Below are positions 46,335-55,059 of a stretch of 64,000 bases of DNA, one piece after another (the first letter of the stretch is position 1; each line of letters starts with the position of its first letter). The DNA is from Bordetella pseudohinzii. GTDB lineage: Bacteria > Pseudomonadota > Gammaproteobacteria > Burkholderiales > Burkholderiaceae_B. Where the stretch lies: assembly GCF_000657795.2 (NCBI RefSeq), contig NZ_JHEP02000007.1:1-64000 (forward strand), in the 5' to 3' direction. Both the position numbers and the translations under genes were made by a program. The notes beneath the pieces are model-generated. The model had not been told where the DNA came from. It searched no databases and worked only from the letters and a program-made list of their open reading frames with translations.

Positions 46335-49016
46335 ATGATTCATGTTTTATCCAGCGCCGGCCGGTCGCTGCACTATATGGACCTGGCCGGCGCGGCCCGA
46401 GCACAGGGCCGCGACCTGCAAGCGCAGCCTTACGTCATTCGCATCCTGCTGGAGAATCTTTACCGTCATCAGCACTGGGGCGACGCCGTTTCCGCCGAGG
46501 AGATCCAGCGGCTGTGGCATTGGCGCGACCACGTGGGCGCCGACCTCGCCCTGCACGTGGCGCGCGTCATCCTGCCGGACTCCAGCGGCCTGCCCGTGCT
46601 GCAGGACCTGGCGGCCCTGCGCGACGCCGTCGCCCGCCATGGCGGCGACGCGGCCCGCGTCGACACCCGCATCCCGGTCGATCTCATCGTCGACCATTCG
46701 CTGCAGGTGGACCACTGGGGCGACGCGCAGGCGGTCTCGCGCAACCTGAGGCGGGAGTTCGAGCGCAACGACGAGCGCTACCGCTTCCTCAAATGGGCGC
46801 AACAGGCCTTCAAGGGTCTGCGCGTGATTCCGCCCGGCATGGGCATCATTCACCAGATCAACCTGGAGTATCTCGCGCCCGTGGTGGCCACGCGCGAGCG
46901 CGGCGATGGCAGCTGGGCCTATCCCGATTTCGTGATCGGCGGCGACTCGCATACGCCCATGGTCAACGCCCTGGGCGTGCTGGGCTGGGGCGTGGGCGGC
47001 ATCGATGCCGAGGCCGCCCTGCTGGGCCAGGCCTATACCTTCCCCATCCCCGATGTGGTGGGCGTGCGCCTGAGCGGCCGCATCCGCCCGCCCGCCTTGA
47101 CCACGGACGCGGCGCTACTCATCACCCAGCGCCTGCGGCAAGCCGGCGTGACCGGCCGGATGGTGGAGTTCTTCGGCCCCGCGGCGGCCGAACTCAGCAT
47201 CCCAGAACGCGCCACCATCGCCAATATGGCGCCCGAGTATGGCGCCACCTGCGGTTTCTTTCCGATCGATGCCCAAAGCCTGGCCTACGCCCGAATGACG
47301 GGACGGCCCGAGACTCAGGTGCAGCTGATCGAAGACTACGCCAAGGCCAATCATCTCTGGCGCGATGCCGGCACGCCCGCGCCGCAATACAGCCGCGTCA
47401 TCGATATCGACCTGTCCGAAGCGCTGCCCAGCATGGCGGGCCCGCGCCGGCCGCAGGACCGCATGCCCTGGCAGGACGTGCCGGCGGATTTTCGCGGCCG
47501 ACTGACCCGGCCGCTGAACGAAGGCGGCTTCGGCCTGCCCGCGGCGCCGGCGCCGGCCACGCGCGACACGCCGACGCACGGTTCGATCACGCTGGCGGCC
47601 ATCACCTCCTGCACCAATACCTCCAATCCGGCCGTCATGCTGGCCGCGGGCCTGGTGGCCAAGAAGGCGCTGGCCTTGGGGCTGACGCCGCCGGCCTGGC
47701 TCAAGCGCTCACTGGCGCCCGGTTCGCGCGCGGTCACCCGCTATCTGCAGGATGCCGGCCTGCTCGAAGCCTTGCAGGGCCAGGGGTTCGAGGTCATCGG
47801 CTATGGCTGCACCACCTGCGGCGGCAAGTCCGGCCCGCTGACGCCCGCAGCCACCGAGGCCATCGGCGAGCAGGGCCTGGTCACCGCCGCCGTGCTGTCG
47901 GGCAACCGCAATTTCGAAGGCCGCATCCACAAGCTGGTGCGCGCCAACTACATCGGCTCGCCCGCCATGGTCGTCCTCTACGCCCTGGCCGGCCGCATCG
48001 ACATCGATCTCGAACGCGAAGCCCTGGGCCGGGGCCATGACGGCCGCCCCGTCTACCTGGCCGATGTCTGGCCCACGCCGCAGGAAATCCAGGCCCTGCT
48101 GCCCTACGCCGCCAACCCGCGCATCTTCGCCGAGGTGTACGCCGCCGAAAGCCTGGACAGCGCCATCTGGCGCGAGCTGCAGGCCCCCGCCGGGCTGCGC
48201 TTTCCCTGGGACCCGTCGTCGGACTACCTGGTCGAGCCGCCCTTTTTCCAGGACGGCCCGCGCCAGCCGCTGCAAGATCTGGCAAGCAGCCTGCGGCAGG
48301 CCCGCGTGCTGGCCGCTTTCGGCGATTCGCTCACCACGGACCATATTTCGCCCAGCGGCGAAATCCCCGCGGACACGCCGGCCGGCCGCTACCTCGCCCA
48401 GGCCGGCCTGGCGCCGCGTGATTTCAATACCTATGTGGCGCGGCGCTGCAACCACCATGTGATGACGCGCGCCACCTTCGGCAATATCCGCATCAAGAAC
48501 GAACTCGTGCCCGGCACCGAGGGCGGTTTCACGCGGCACTTCCCGGATGGCGCCCAGACCACCATCTTCGAGGCCGCGGCCGCCTACCGCCAGGAAGGCG
48601 CCGCCGCCATTGTGCTGGGCGGCAAGGACTATGGCATGGGCAGCAGCCGCGACTGGGCCGCCAAGGGGTCGGCGCTGCTGGGCGTGCGCGCGGTGATCGC
48701 CGAATCCTTCGAGCGCATCCACCGCGCCAACCTCGTCGGCATGGGCGTGCTGCCGCTGGCCTTCGAGGACGGCCAGGGCTGGCGCCAGCTGGGCCTGGAC
48801 GGCAGCGAACAACTGGCGCTGCGCAATGTCGAGGCCGGCATCATGGCCGCCGAACCCATCGAAGTCACCGCCCGGGCCGCCGACGGCAGGACAACCCGCT
48901 TTACCGTGCGCGCCCAGGTGCTGACCGAAGCCGAGCGCCACCTCATGGCCGCCGGCGGCATCCCCGCCAGCGTGCTGCACAGTTTCTTGAATGAACCGGC
49001 CGCCAACCCCGCTTGA
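46335..49016 (+). CDS. Aconitase-family hydratase (AcnA-like)
   Basis: A single-chain aconitase-type [4Fe-4S] hydro-lyase of 893 residues. Cluster ligands are in AITSCTNTSNPAVM and GYGCTTCGGKSGPL; substrate motifs include IGGDSHTPMVNALGVLGWGVGG, GNRNFEGRIHKLVRANYIG and GGKDYGMGSSRDWAAKG. It could be the housekeeping citrate/isocitrate enzyme. However, its place as first gene of an inducible operon with an amidohydrolase and an amidase suggests a dedicated hydratase for a maleate- or aconitate-like acid. The start at ATG 46335 was chosen because the N-terminus MIHVLSSAGRSLHYMDL is family-like. Confidence 0.88.
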   Translation: MIHVLSSAGRSLHYMDLAGAARAQGRDLQAQPYVIRILLENLYRHQHWGDAVSAEEIQRLWHWRDHVGADLALHVARVILPDSSGLPVLQDLAALRDAVARHGGDAARVDTRIPVDLIVDHSLQVDHWGDAQAVSRNLRREFERNDERYRFLKWAQQAFKGLRVIPPGMGIIHQINLEYLAPVVATRERGDGSWAYPDFVIGGDSHTPMVNALGVLGWGVGGIDAEAALLGQAYTFPIPDVVGVRLSGRIRPPALTTDAALLITQRLRQAGVTGRMVEFFGPAAAELSIPERATIANMAPEYGATCGFFPIDAQSLAYARMTGRPETQVQLIEDYAKANHLWRDAGTPAPQYSRVIDIDLSEALPSMAGPRRPQDRMPWQDVPADFRGRLTRPLNEGGFGLPAAPAPATRDTPTHGSITLAAITSCTNTSNPAVMLAAGLVAKKALALGLTPPAWLKRSLAPGSRAVTRYLQDAGLLEALQGQGFEVIGYGCTTCGGKSGPLTPAATEAIGEQGLVTAAVLSGNRNFEGRIHKLVRANYIGSPAMVVLYALAGRIDIDLEREALGRGHDGRPVYLADVWPTPQEIQALLPYAANPRIFAEVYAAESLDSAIWRELQAPAGLRFPWDPSSDYLVEPPFFQDGPRQPLQDLASSLRQARVLAAFGDSLTTDHISPSGEIPADTPAGRYLAQAGLAPRDFNTYVARRCNHHVMTRATFGNIRIKNELVPGTEGGFTRHFPDGAQTTIFEAAAAYRQEGAAAIVLGGKDYGMGSSRDWAAKGSALLGVRAVIAESFERIHRANLVGMGVLPLAFEDGQGWRQLGLDGSEQLALRNVEAGIMAAEPIEVTARAADGRTTRFTVRAQVLTEAERHLMAAGGIPASVLHSFLNEPAANPA

Positions 49017-49023
49017 GCAGGAA

Positions 49024-50394
49024 ATGACAACCATGCTGGACCTCGTACTTATCAATGCAAGACTGATGCTGCCCGGCCAGGGCCTGACCGAAGGCGTCCT
49101 GGGCGTGCGCGACGGGCGCATCGTGCTGATCGCCGAACCGGGCGATGCCCCCGCGGCGCGCGAAACCATTGACTGCCAGGGCTTGTGGGTGCTGCCCGGC
49201 CTGATCGATCCGCATGTGCATTTTGGTTTCGGCTCGCCCGAGACGGACTTCGAGACCGAATCGCGCTTCGCCGCGCTGGGCGGCACGACCTCGGTGCTGT
49301 CCTTCCACCGTTCGGCCGATATCCGCGAGTCTTTCGATGCCGTGCGCGAACGCGCGCTGGCCCAGAGCTGCGTGGACTTCGGCTTTCATTTCGGCATCAC
49401 CAGCCACCTGCATGTGGAAACGCTGGAGGACATCTCGCGCCGCTTCGGCGTGTCTTCCTACAAGCTCTATATGATGTACAAGGGCGCGGCGGGGCTGTCC
49501 AAGGGCTTTACCGACATCGACGACGGGCTGCTGTACTCGGCGCTCAAGACCACGGCGGCCATTCCCGGCGCCATCATGGGCGTACACTGCGAGAACGTCG
49601 AAGTGATCCCCGTGCTGCGCGATCCGCTGCGCGCGGCCGGACGCGACGACCTCAAGGCCTGGAACGAGCAAAGCCCCGATTTCCTCGAGGCCGAGAACGT
49701 GCACCGCGTGTGCTACTTCGCCAACAAGGTGGGCGCGGCCGTCAACATCGTGCACCTGAGCAGCCGCGAAGCCCTGGACGAGGCGCGCCGCCACCGCCGC
49801 ACGCCCGGCGCGCCCCCCATCTATGTCGAGACCTGCCCGCACTATCTCTTCCTGAATGACGAATCGCCGGCCGGCGCCTATGCCAAGGTCAATCCGCCGG
49901 TGCGCGGCCAGGATGACGTCGAAGCCATGTGGGAAGGCGTGCTCGACGGCTCCATCACCACCATAGGCACCGACCATGTCCCGCGCAAGCGCGCCACCAA
50001 GGACAAGGACATCTGGGCGGCCAGCAACGGTTTCCCGGGCACCGGCCTGATGCTGCCCATCCTGCTGCATGAGGGCTATCACCGCCGCGGCGTGCCGCTG
50101 GAGACCCTGATGAAGGTCGCCGCCGGGAACAGCGCGAGCCTCTATCGCATGCCTGGCAAGGGCAGCATCGAGATCGGCAAGGACGCCGACCTGGTCGTGG
50201 TCGATCCCGACCTGGAGCGCGTGGTCGATCCGGCCACGCTGGAGTCGAACTCCGACTACTCGCCCTATGAAGGCATGACCCTCAAGGGCTGGCCGGTGCG
50301 CACCCTGGTGCGCGGCCGCACCATCGCCCTGGACGGCCGCATCACCGACCAGGCGCGCGCCGAGCCCGGCGGCCGCTATCTCAACCGATTTTGA
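49024..50394 (+). CDS. Dihydropyrimidinase/hydantoinase/imidase-type amidohydrolase
   Basis: Metal-dependent cyclic amidase of 456 residues in the dihydropyrimidinase/allantoinase group. The metal site is visible: PGLIDPHVHFGFG (HxH), VSSYKLYMMYKG (carbamylated lysine), GVHCEN, NIVHLSS and TTIGTDHVPRKRA (Asp). The enzyme opens a ring such as hydantoin, dihydropyrimidine, allantoin or a cyclic imide. It begins 7 bp after the aconitase gene, in the same operon as an isochorismatase-family amidase. A second in-frame start is ATG 49033. Confidence 0.92.
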   Translation: MTTMLDLVLINARLMLPGQGLTEGVLGVRDGRIVLIAEPGDAPAARETIDCQGLWVLPGLIDPHVHFGFGSPETDFETESRFAALGGTTSVLSFHRSADIRESFDAVRERALAQSCVDFGFHFGITSHLHVETLEDISRRFGVSSYKLYMMYKGAAGLSKGFTDIDDGLLYSALKTTAAIPGAIMGVHCENVEVIPVLRDPLRAAGRDDLKAWNEQSPDFLEAENVHRVCYFANKVGAAVNIVHLSSREALDEARRHRRTPGAPPIYVETCPHYLFLNDESPAGAYAKVNPPVRGQDDVEAMWEGVLDGSITTIGTDHVPRKRATKDKDIWAASNGFPGTGLMLPILLHEGYHRRGVPLETLMKVAAGNSASLYRMPGKGSIEIGKDADLVVVDPDLERVVDPATLESNSDYSPYEGMTLKGWPVRTLVRGRTIALDGRITDQARAEPGGRYLNRF

Positions 50395-50413
50395 TTCTTC
50401 CGCAGGAACCGAC

Positions 50414-51136
50414 ATGAGCGAAACCAAGAAACGCATCTGGGACGACTTTCTGACCGAGCGCGACAAGCAGGTGCTGGCCCAGGCCGGCTATGGCAAGCGC
50501 GGCGGCTTCGGCAAGCGCCCCGCCCTGTTCATCATCGATGTGCAATACAACTTCTGCGGCGACACGCCCCAGGACATACTCGAAGGCCTGAAGCAGTACC
50601 GCACCCATTGCGGCCGCGAAGCCTGGGAAGCCGTCGAACATATCGTGCCCCTGCTGGAACTGGCGCGCGACAAGAACATTCCGGTGTTCTATACCGAAAG
50701 CGGCCGCCGCGCCGACCTGCTCGACAGCGGCGTGCAAGTGGGCAAGAACCACCGTGGCGGGGAAAAAACCGTGCTGGCCGACACCCATGCCACGCAAACC
50801 GTCGAGCCCCTGGCGCCGCGCCCGCAGGACATCCGCATCACCAAGCAGAAGCCCTCGTGCTTTTTCGGCACGATCTTCATGAGCCACCTGAACTTCCTGG
50901 ACGTGGACACGCTGATCCTGGTGGGCTGCACCTCCTCGGGCTGCCTGCGCGCCACCACGGTCGATGCCTATTCCTATAATTTCAAGGTCATCATCCCCGA
51001 GGAATGCGCGTTCGACCGCTTCCAGTCCAGCCACGCCATGAGCCTGTTCGACCTGAACTGCAAGTACGCCGACGTCATTCCCAGCGTCGAAGTGCAGGAC
51101 TATCTGCGAGCCCTGCCCGCCCCCAAGGCCGATTGA
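50414..51136 (+). CDS. Isochorismatase-family cysteine amidase (carbamoylsarcosine/maleamate amidase-like)
   Basis: Cysteine hydrolase of 240 residues. The catalytic Asp is in ALFIIDVQYNFCG, the lysine in ITKQKPSCFFGT, and the nucleophile cysteine in LVGCTSSGCLRATTVDAYSYN. This layout is typical of N-carbamoylsarcosine amidases and of the maleamate amidase NicF, which release NH3 from a linear amide. It would act on the open-chain product of the preceding amidohydrolase (inference from adjacency, 19 bp apart). Confidence 0.9.
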   Translation: MSETKKRIWDDFLTERDKQVLAQAGYGKRGGFGKRPALFIIDVQYNFCGDTPQDILEGLKQYRTHCGREAWEAVEHIVPLLELARDKNIPVFYTESGRRADLLDSGVQVGKNHRGGEKTVLADTHATQTVEPLAPRPQDIRITKQKPSCFFGTIFMSHLNFLDVDTLILVGCTSSGCLRATTVDAYSYNFKVIIPEECAFDRFQSSHAMSLFDLNCKYADVIPSVEVQDYLRALPAPKAD

Positions 51137-51140
51137 TGCC

Positions 51141-52136
51141 ATGAACACGGCGACCGCCCTGCCGGTCTATCTGTTGACCGGCTTTCTGGGCAGCGGCAAG
51201 ACCACCCTGCTCTCGCGCCTGGTGCACAGCCTGGCCTTCCAGGACACCGCCGTCATCATCAATGAGTTCGGCGAAGTCGGCCTGGACCATCTGCTGCTGG
51301 GCCAGGCCGATGACAGCGACGTGGTGCTGCTGGATTCGGGCTGCCTGTGCTGCGCCTCCAGCAGCTCGCTGGCCGACACGCTGGAGTCCTTGTACTACCG
51401 CCGCCAGCGCGGCGAATTGCCGCCGTTCGCGCGTGTCGTGGTCGAGACTTCCGGCCTGGCCGACCCGGGGCCGGTGATCAACACCCTGGCCTCGGACACG
51501 CTGATCGCGCGCCACTACCGCTTTGCCGGCGCGGTCGCCACGCTGGACGCCGTGCATGGCGCGCAAACCGTGCAGGACTACCGCGAGGCGGCCACCCAGA
51601 TCGCCATCGCCGACCGCATCGCGCTCACCAAGACCGATATCGCCGCGCCCCAGGCGGCGGCCGCCGCCCGGCAGCTGCTGGCCGAGCGCAACCCCACCGC
51701 GGGCGTACTGGCCACGACGCCGGACAATATCGACCGCAGCGCGCCGGCCCTGTTCGAGGACCTGCAGGCCGGGCACCTCGACGCCGTGCCCGCGCAGGCC
51801 GGCGGCCCGGCCACTCCCATCGCGCACGTGCTGCGCTACGGCATCGCCTCCTATGTGTGGCGGCAGACCGGCCCCATAAGCTGGGAGGCCTATGCGCGCT
51901 GGGTGCGCTATCTGCAACAGCACATGGGCGAACGCCTGCTGCGCGTCAAAGGCCTGCTGCGCTGGAGCGACGGTTCGCTGCGGGCCGTCCATGGCGTGCA
52001 TCACCTGTTCAACACCCCCGAACCCCTGGCCGGCCAGGCCGCGGCGCCGCAGGCCGGCGCCCTGGTCGTCATCGCCCGTGAGCTGTCCGCTGAAGAACTG
52101 GCCCAGGCCATGCGCCACCTGGAGACGCCCGCTTGA
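51141..52136 (+). CDS. CobW/COG0523-family GTPase metallochaperone
   Basis: GTP-driven metal-insertion protein, 331 residues. Walker A is LLTGFLGSGKTTLLSRL; the metal-binding CxCC motif is in DSGCLCCASSSSL; VVVETSGLADPGPVI and RIALTKTDIAAPQ are the switch and NKxD-like motifs. The C-terminal CobW domain ends with VVIARELSAEELAQAM. It starts 4 bp after the amidase gene. Its most likely client is the zinc-type amidohydrolase of the same operon (inference). Confidence 0.9.
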   Translation: MNTATALPVYLLTGFLGSGKTTLLSRLVHSLAFQDTAVIINEFGEVGLDHLLLGQADDSDVVLLDSGCLCCASSSSLADTLESLYYRRQRGELPPFARVVVETSGLADPGPVINTLASDTLIARHYRFAGAVATLDAVHGAQTVQDYREAATQIAIADRIALTKTDIAAPQAAAAARQLLAERNPTAGVLATTPDNIDRSAPALFEDLQAGHLDAVPAQAGGPATPIAHVLRYGIASYVWRQTGPISWEAYARWVRYLQQHMGERLLRVKGLLRWSDGSLRAVHGVHHLFNTPEPLAGQAAAPQAGALVVIARELSAEELAQAMRHLETPA

Positions 52137-52189
52137 ACATGCGCGAAAAAAATGTGTATAATCCTTTTCTTCGTTGAACACGAAGCCCT

Positions 52190-52265
52190 GCGGGAATAGC
52201 TCAGTTGGTAGAGCGCAACCTTGCCAAGGTTGAGGTCGCGAGTTCGAGACTCGTTTCCCGCTCCA
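52190..52265 (+). tRNA. tRNA-Gly (anticodon GCC), second copy
   Basis: 76 nt with encoded CCA, identical base for base to the tRNA at 27138-27213. The anticodon loop is CTTGCCA. A GTATAAT promoter element lies at 52156-52162. It is followed 71 bp later by tRNA-Cys, probably in one transcript. Confidence 0.97.
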
Positions 52266-52336
52266 AATTCAAAAAGGGAAGCTTAAGGCATCTAGCCCTT
52301 GCTTCCTTTTTTCTTGCAGCAGCGTTTTGCACTGCC

Positions 52337-52410
52337 GGCGCAATGGCAGAGTGGTTATGCAGCGGATTGCAAATCCGTGTACGTCGGTTCGATTCCGGCT
52401 TGCGCCTCCA
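52337..52410 (+). tRNA. tRNA-Cys (anticodon GCA)
   Basis: 74 nt with encoded CCA. The acceptor arms GGCGCAA and TTGCGCC pair, with U as discriminator. The anticodon loop is ATTGCAAA with GCA, and the T-loop GGTTCGATTCC. A strong terminator follows at 52417. Confidence 0.97.
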
Positions 52411-52416
52411 AATTCA

Positions 52417-52452
52417 AAACCCCGTTCCGGTCTTTTCCGAACGGGGTTTTTT
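52417..52452 (+). terminator. Intrinsic terminator of the tRNA-Gly/tRNA-Cys transcript
   Basis: Stem AAAACCCCGTTC / GAACGGGGTTTT followed by further T residues, 6 bp after the tRNA-Cys CCA end. The 241 bp from here to the next gene hold no feature I can recognise. Confidence 0.9.
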
Positions 52453-52693
52453 CATGTGGGCCCGGCAAGCGGCGGGACTTGCGCCGCCGCCCTGTGGGCC
52501 CAGGCCAGCCCCGGGCCCCATCCTCGGCCCCGCGATCCCACGGCTTTAACCGGCGTTCAAGCAACCAGGCGTAACAGCCGGGCACGCCAGGGCCGGTTTG
52601 TCCGCATTTGCTTACGGTTGCCTACCGCTGGCAGTGAGAAATTGCCTTCCGCCTTGCTATGGTGGGCGCATTACTGACAATAACTTGAACCCT

Positions 52694-53005
52694 ATGAAAA
52701 TCACCAAGCCGACCTGGCGCCGTGCCCTGCCCGGCGCGCTGCTGGCCATGCTGGTCTCGCTTTCGGCCGCGCCCGCGCTGGCCGACGGCCATCGCCACCA
52801 TCGCGGCGGCGAGTACAAAGAAAAATACTGGGATGGCGCCTGCAAGGTGGAGCGCAAATGGAAGCGCAACGGCGAGTACAAAGAAAAGCGCAAGTGCCAG
52901 CCGGCCTATGCGCAGCCGGTCTACCCCCAGGCCGTCTATCCGCAGCCGGCCTATATGGCGCCGTCCATCGTCATCCAGCCCCCGCCCATCGTCATCCGCC
53001 CCTGA
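52694..53005 (+). CDS. Small secreted basic protein of unknown function
   Basis: A 103-residue protein with a signal peptide (ALPGALLAMLVSLSAAPALA, cut near residue 31). The mature part has two copies of GEYKEK separated by WDGACKVERKWKRN, with two cysteines (GACK, KRKCQP) that could form a disulfide. It ends with a Pro/Tyr/Gln-rich tail (YAQPVYPQAVYPQPAYM). It is probably periplasmic or surface-associated. I do not recognise a family. Confidence 0.75.
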   Translation: MKITKPTWRRALPGALLAMLVSLSAAPALADGHRHHRGGEYKEKYWDGACKVERKWKRNGEYKEKRKCQPAYAQPVYPQAVYPQPAYMAPSIVIQPPPIVIRP

Positions 53006-53056
53006 GCGCTTGCCTATAATGACCCGGCGCGGCCTGTTGCCGCCTGGCCGCTCATC

Positions 53057-53632
53057 ATGGATCAAGCTGTATTAGACGCCCTGCAACGCTGGCCGGATGT
53101 CCCCGCCGTCTATGGATGGCTGTCGCTGGACAAGCGCGGGCGCTGGCGCCTGCATCCCGACCAGGGAGCGGCGCAAGCCATCACCAATCCGCAGATTCTG
53201 GCCTTCATGGACCGCAACTATGCGGCCGATGCGGCCGGCTGCTGGTTTTTCCAGAATGGCCCGCAACGGGTCTATGTCGACCTGCTGGGCGCGCCCTACA
53301 TCCTGCGGCTGGACGACAGCGCCCAGGGCCTGGTCAGCCACAACCGCCTCGCGGTCCGTGCCATCCGGCATTGGTGGCTGGATGACAGCGGCCAGCTCTG
53401 GGCCGAGACCGATCTGGGGCCGGGGCTGCTCGATGACCGGGATCTGCAAGCCGTGCTGGATCGCCTGGTCCTGGACGACGGCCGCGCCTTGCTGGATGCA
53501 CCCGAGGCGCTGCAAGCCCCGCAGTCCCTGCGGGGCTTGGGCAGCCGGGCGCCGCTAGGCCAGGCCGAGGCGGCCGGCCTGCCCGGCCGGCTGGGCTTCG
53601 TGGCCCGGCCTAGGCCCGACGGCAGCTCCTGA
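53057..53632 (+). CDS. Conserved-looking protein of unknown function
   Basis: A 191-residue soluble protein. The N-terminal part contains PAVYGWLSLDKRGRWRLHPD and ILAFMDRNYAADAAGCWFFQ; the middle is FQNGPQRVYVDLLGAPYILRL. No signal peptide, membrane helix or catalytic motif is visible. It begins 51 bp after the small secreted protein gene, and its last 23 bp overlap the convergent DoxX gene. Its 2-kb surroundings give no functional clue. Confidence 0.7.
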   Translation: MDQAVLDALQRWPDVPAVYGWLSLDKRGRWRLHPDQGAAQAITNPQILAFMDRNYAADAAGCWFFQNGPQRVYVDLLGAPYILRLDDSAQGLVSHNRLAVRAIRHWWLDDSGQLWAETDLGPGLLDDRDLQAVLDRLVLDDGRALLDAPEALQAPQSLRGLGSRAPLGQAEAAGLPGRLGFVARPRPDGSS

Positions 53633-54014
53633 CCAGGGCGAACTTGCCATCGCCCAGCAGCGCCAGCACCACGGCCGACAGGGCCAGGAACACCGGGTAC
53701 TCCCAGCCGCCGCCCGGGTTGCCAAAGCCCCAGCCATTGCCGAAATGCACCGTGGCGGCCACCAGCAGCTGGACGGCGCCAGCCGCGGCGACCCAGCGCG
53801 GCACAATGCCCAGGATCAGGAAGATGCCGCCCACGATTTCAAAAAACGTCACCGGGTAGGCCAGCCAGCCCGCAAAGCCGATCTTGGCGAAGAACTGCGC
53901 GGTGCCGGGCAGGGTGAACACCAGCAATTTGGTCAGGCCATGGGCCAGATACATCACGCCCAGCATCAGGCGCAGAAGAAACGCCGCATACGGCGCGCTG
54001 CGGTTATCGATCAT
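53610..54014 (-). CDS. DoxX-family membrane protein
   Basis: Inner-membrane protein of 134 residues with four helices (AAFLLRLMLGVMYLAHGLTKL, VTFFEIVGGIFLILGIVP, GAVQLLVAATVHFG, FLALSAVVLALLGDG). It matches the DoxX/DoxD-like family, often linked to oxidative or thiol stress. It is divergent from a LysR regulator (54132), which probably controls it. The intergenic region has a TATTG-N12-CAATA dyad at 54111-54132. Confidence 0.88.
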   Translation of the reverse strand: MIDNRSAPYAAFLLRLMLGVMYLAHGLTKLLVFTLPGTAQFFAKIGFAGWLAYPVTFFEIVGGIFLILGIVPRWVAAAGAVQLLVAATVHFGNGWGFGNPGGGWEYPVFLALSAVVLALLGDGKFALVRSCRRA

Positions 54015-54131
54015 TGTTATCTCCAGGAAACCATCGAATCGCCGTCAAAGGCGATGCAGGCATTTTGTCCATTCCAAAACCGGAGATAAACCGCGAAAAT
54101 CGCAAATGGTTATTGCCGATTCAGGAACAAT

Positions 54132-55049
54132 ATGGACACTTACGGCGCCATGCAGACCTTCGCCAAGGTCGTGGAATTGGGCTCGTTTGCCGCGGCGGCC
54201 GACCGCGCCGGCCTCGCGCGATCCGTCGTCACCCGCCAGATCGCCTTCCTGGAAGAAAAATATGGCGTGCGTCTGCTCAACCGCAGCACCCGCAAACTCA
54301 GCCTGACGGACGCGGGCCGCGCCTTCTATGAGCGCGTGCGTCCCCTGCTCAATGAACTGGCCGAGCTGGACCTGGCCTTGCAGGCGCAGGGCAGCCAGCC
54401 CACCGGCAGGCTGCGCATCGCCGCGCCGGTCTCGTTCGGCACCCTGCATCTGGGGCCGGCCATCGCCGATTACCTGCTGACCTATCCCCAGGTGGTCATC
54501 GACCTCGACCTCAACGACCGGGTCGTGGACCTCGTGGAGGACGGCTATGACGTCGCGGTCCGCATCGGCCCGCTGACGGACTCCTCGCTGGTGGCCCGCC
54601 CGCTGGCTCCCCAGCCGCTGCACGTCTGCGCCGCGCCGGCCTATCTGGCCCGCCACGGCACGCCGGCCCACCCGGAAGACTTGCGCCAGCATCGCTGCCT
54701 GCACTACAGCTATGCCAGCGGCGGCAATGACTGGACCTTCGAGAAAGACGGGCAGACCACGCTGGTGCGCATCAATCCCGCGATGCGGGCCAACAACGGC
54801 GACGTCCTGCGCACCGCCGCGCTGGCCGGGCATGGCGTCATCCAGCAACCCGAGTTCCTGGTGGGCGAGGATTTGCGCGCCGGCCGGCTGGTGCCGGTGT
54901 TGCCGGAGTATGGCCGCCCGCCCATCACCATGATGGCCGTCTACCCGCATCGCCGCCTGCTCTCGCCCAAGGTGCGCTCCTTTGTCGAGCACCTGGAAAC
55001 GCATTTCGGCAAGCAAACTTCCCCTGCCGGCGGCGGACGCAACCGGTAG
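54132..55049 (+). CDS. LysR-family transcriptional regulator, divergent from doxX-like gene
   Basis: A 305-residue regulator with winged helix MQTFAKVVELGSFAAAADRA, GLARSVVTRQIAFLEEKYGV. It belongs to the subgroup whose effector domain begins GRLRIAAPVSFGTLHLGPAIADYL, commonly regulating a divergent neighbour. The start ATG 54132 is the first in frame after the dyad. Target and inducer are inferred only from the divergent DoxX gene. Confidence 0.9.
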   Translation: MDTYGAMQTFAKVVELGSFAAAADRAGLARSVVTRQIAFLEEKYGVRLLNRSTRKLSLTDAGRAFYERVRPLLNELAELDLALQAQGSQPTGRLRIAAPVSFGTLHLGPAIADYLLTYPQVVIDLDLNDRVVDLVEDGYDVAVRIGPLTDSSLVARPLAPQPLHVCAAPAYLARHGTPAHPEDLRQHRCLHYSYASGGNDWTFEKDGQTTLVRINPAMRANNGDVLRTAALAGHGVIQQPEFLVGEDLRAGRLVPVLPEYGRPPITMMAVYPHRRLLSPKVRSFVEHLETHFGKQTSPAGGGRNR

Positions 55050-55059
55050 AATCAAACCC

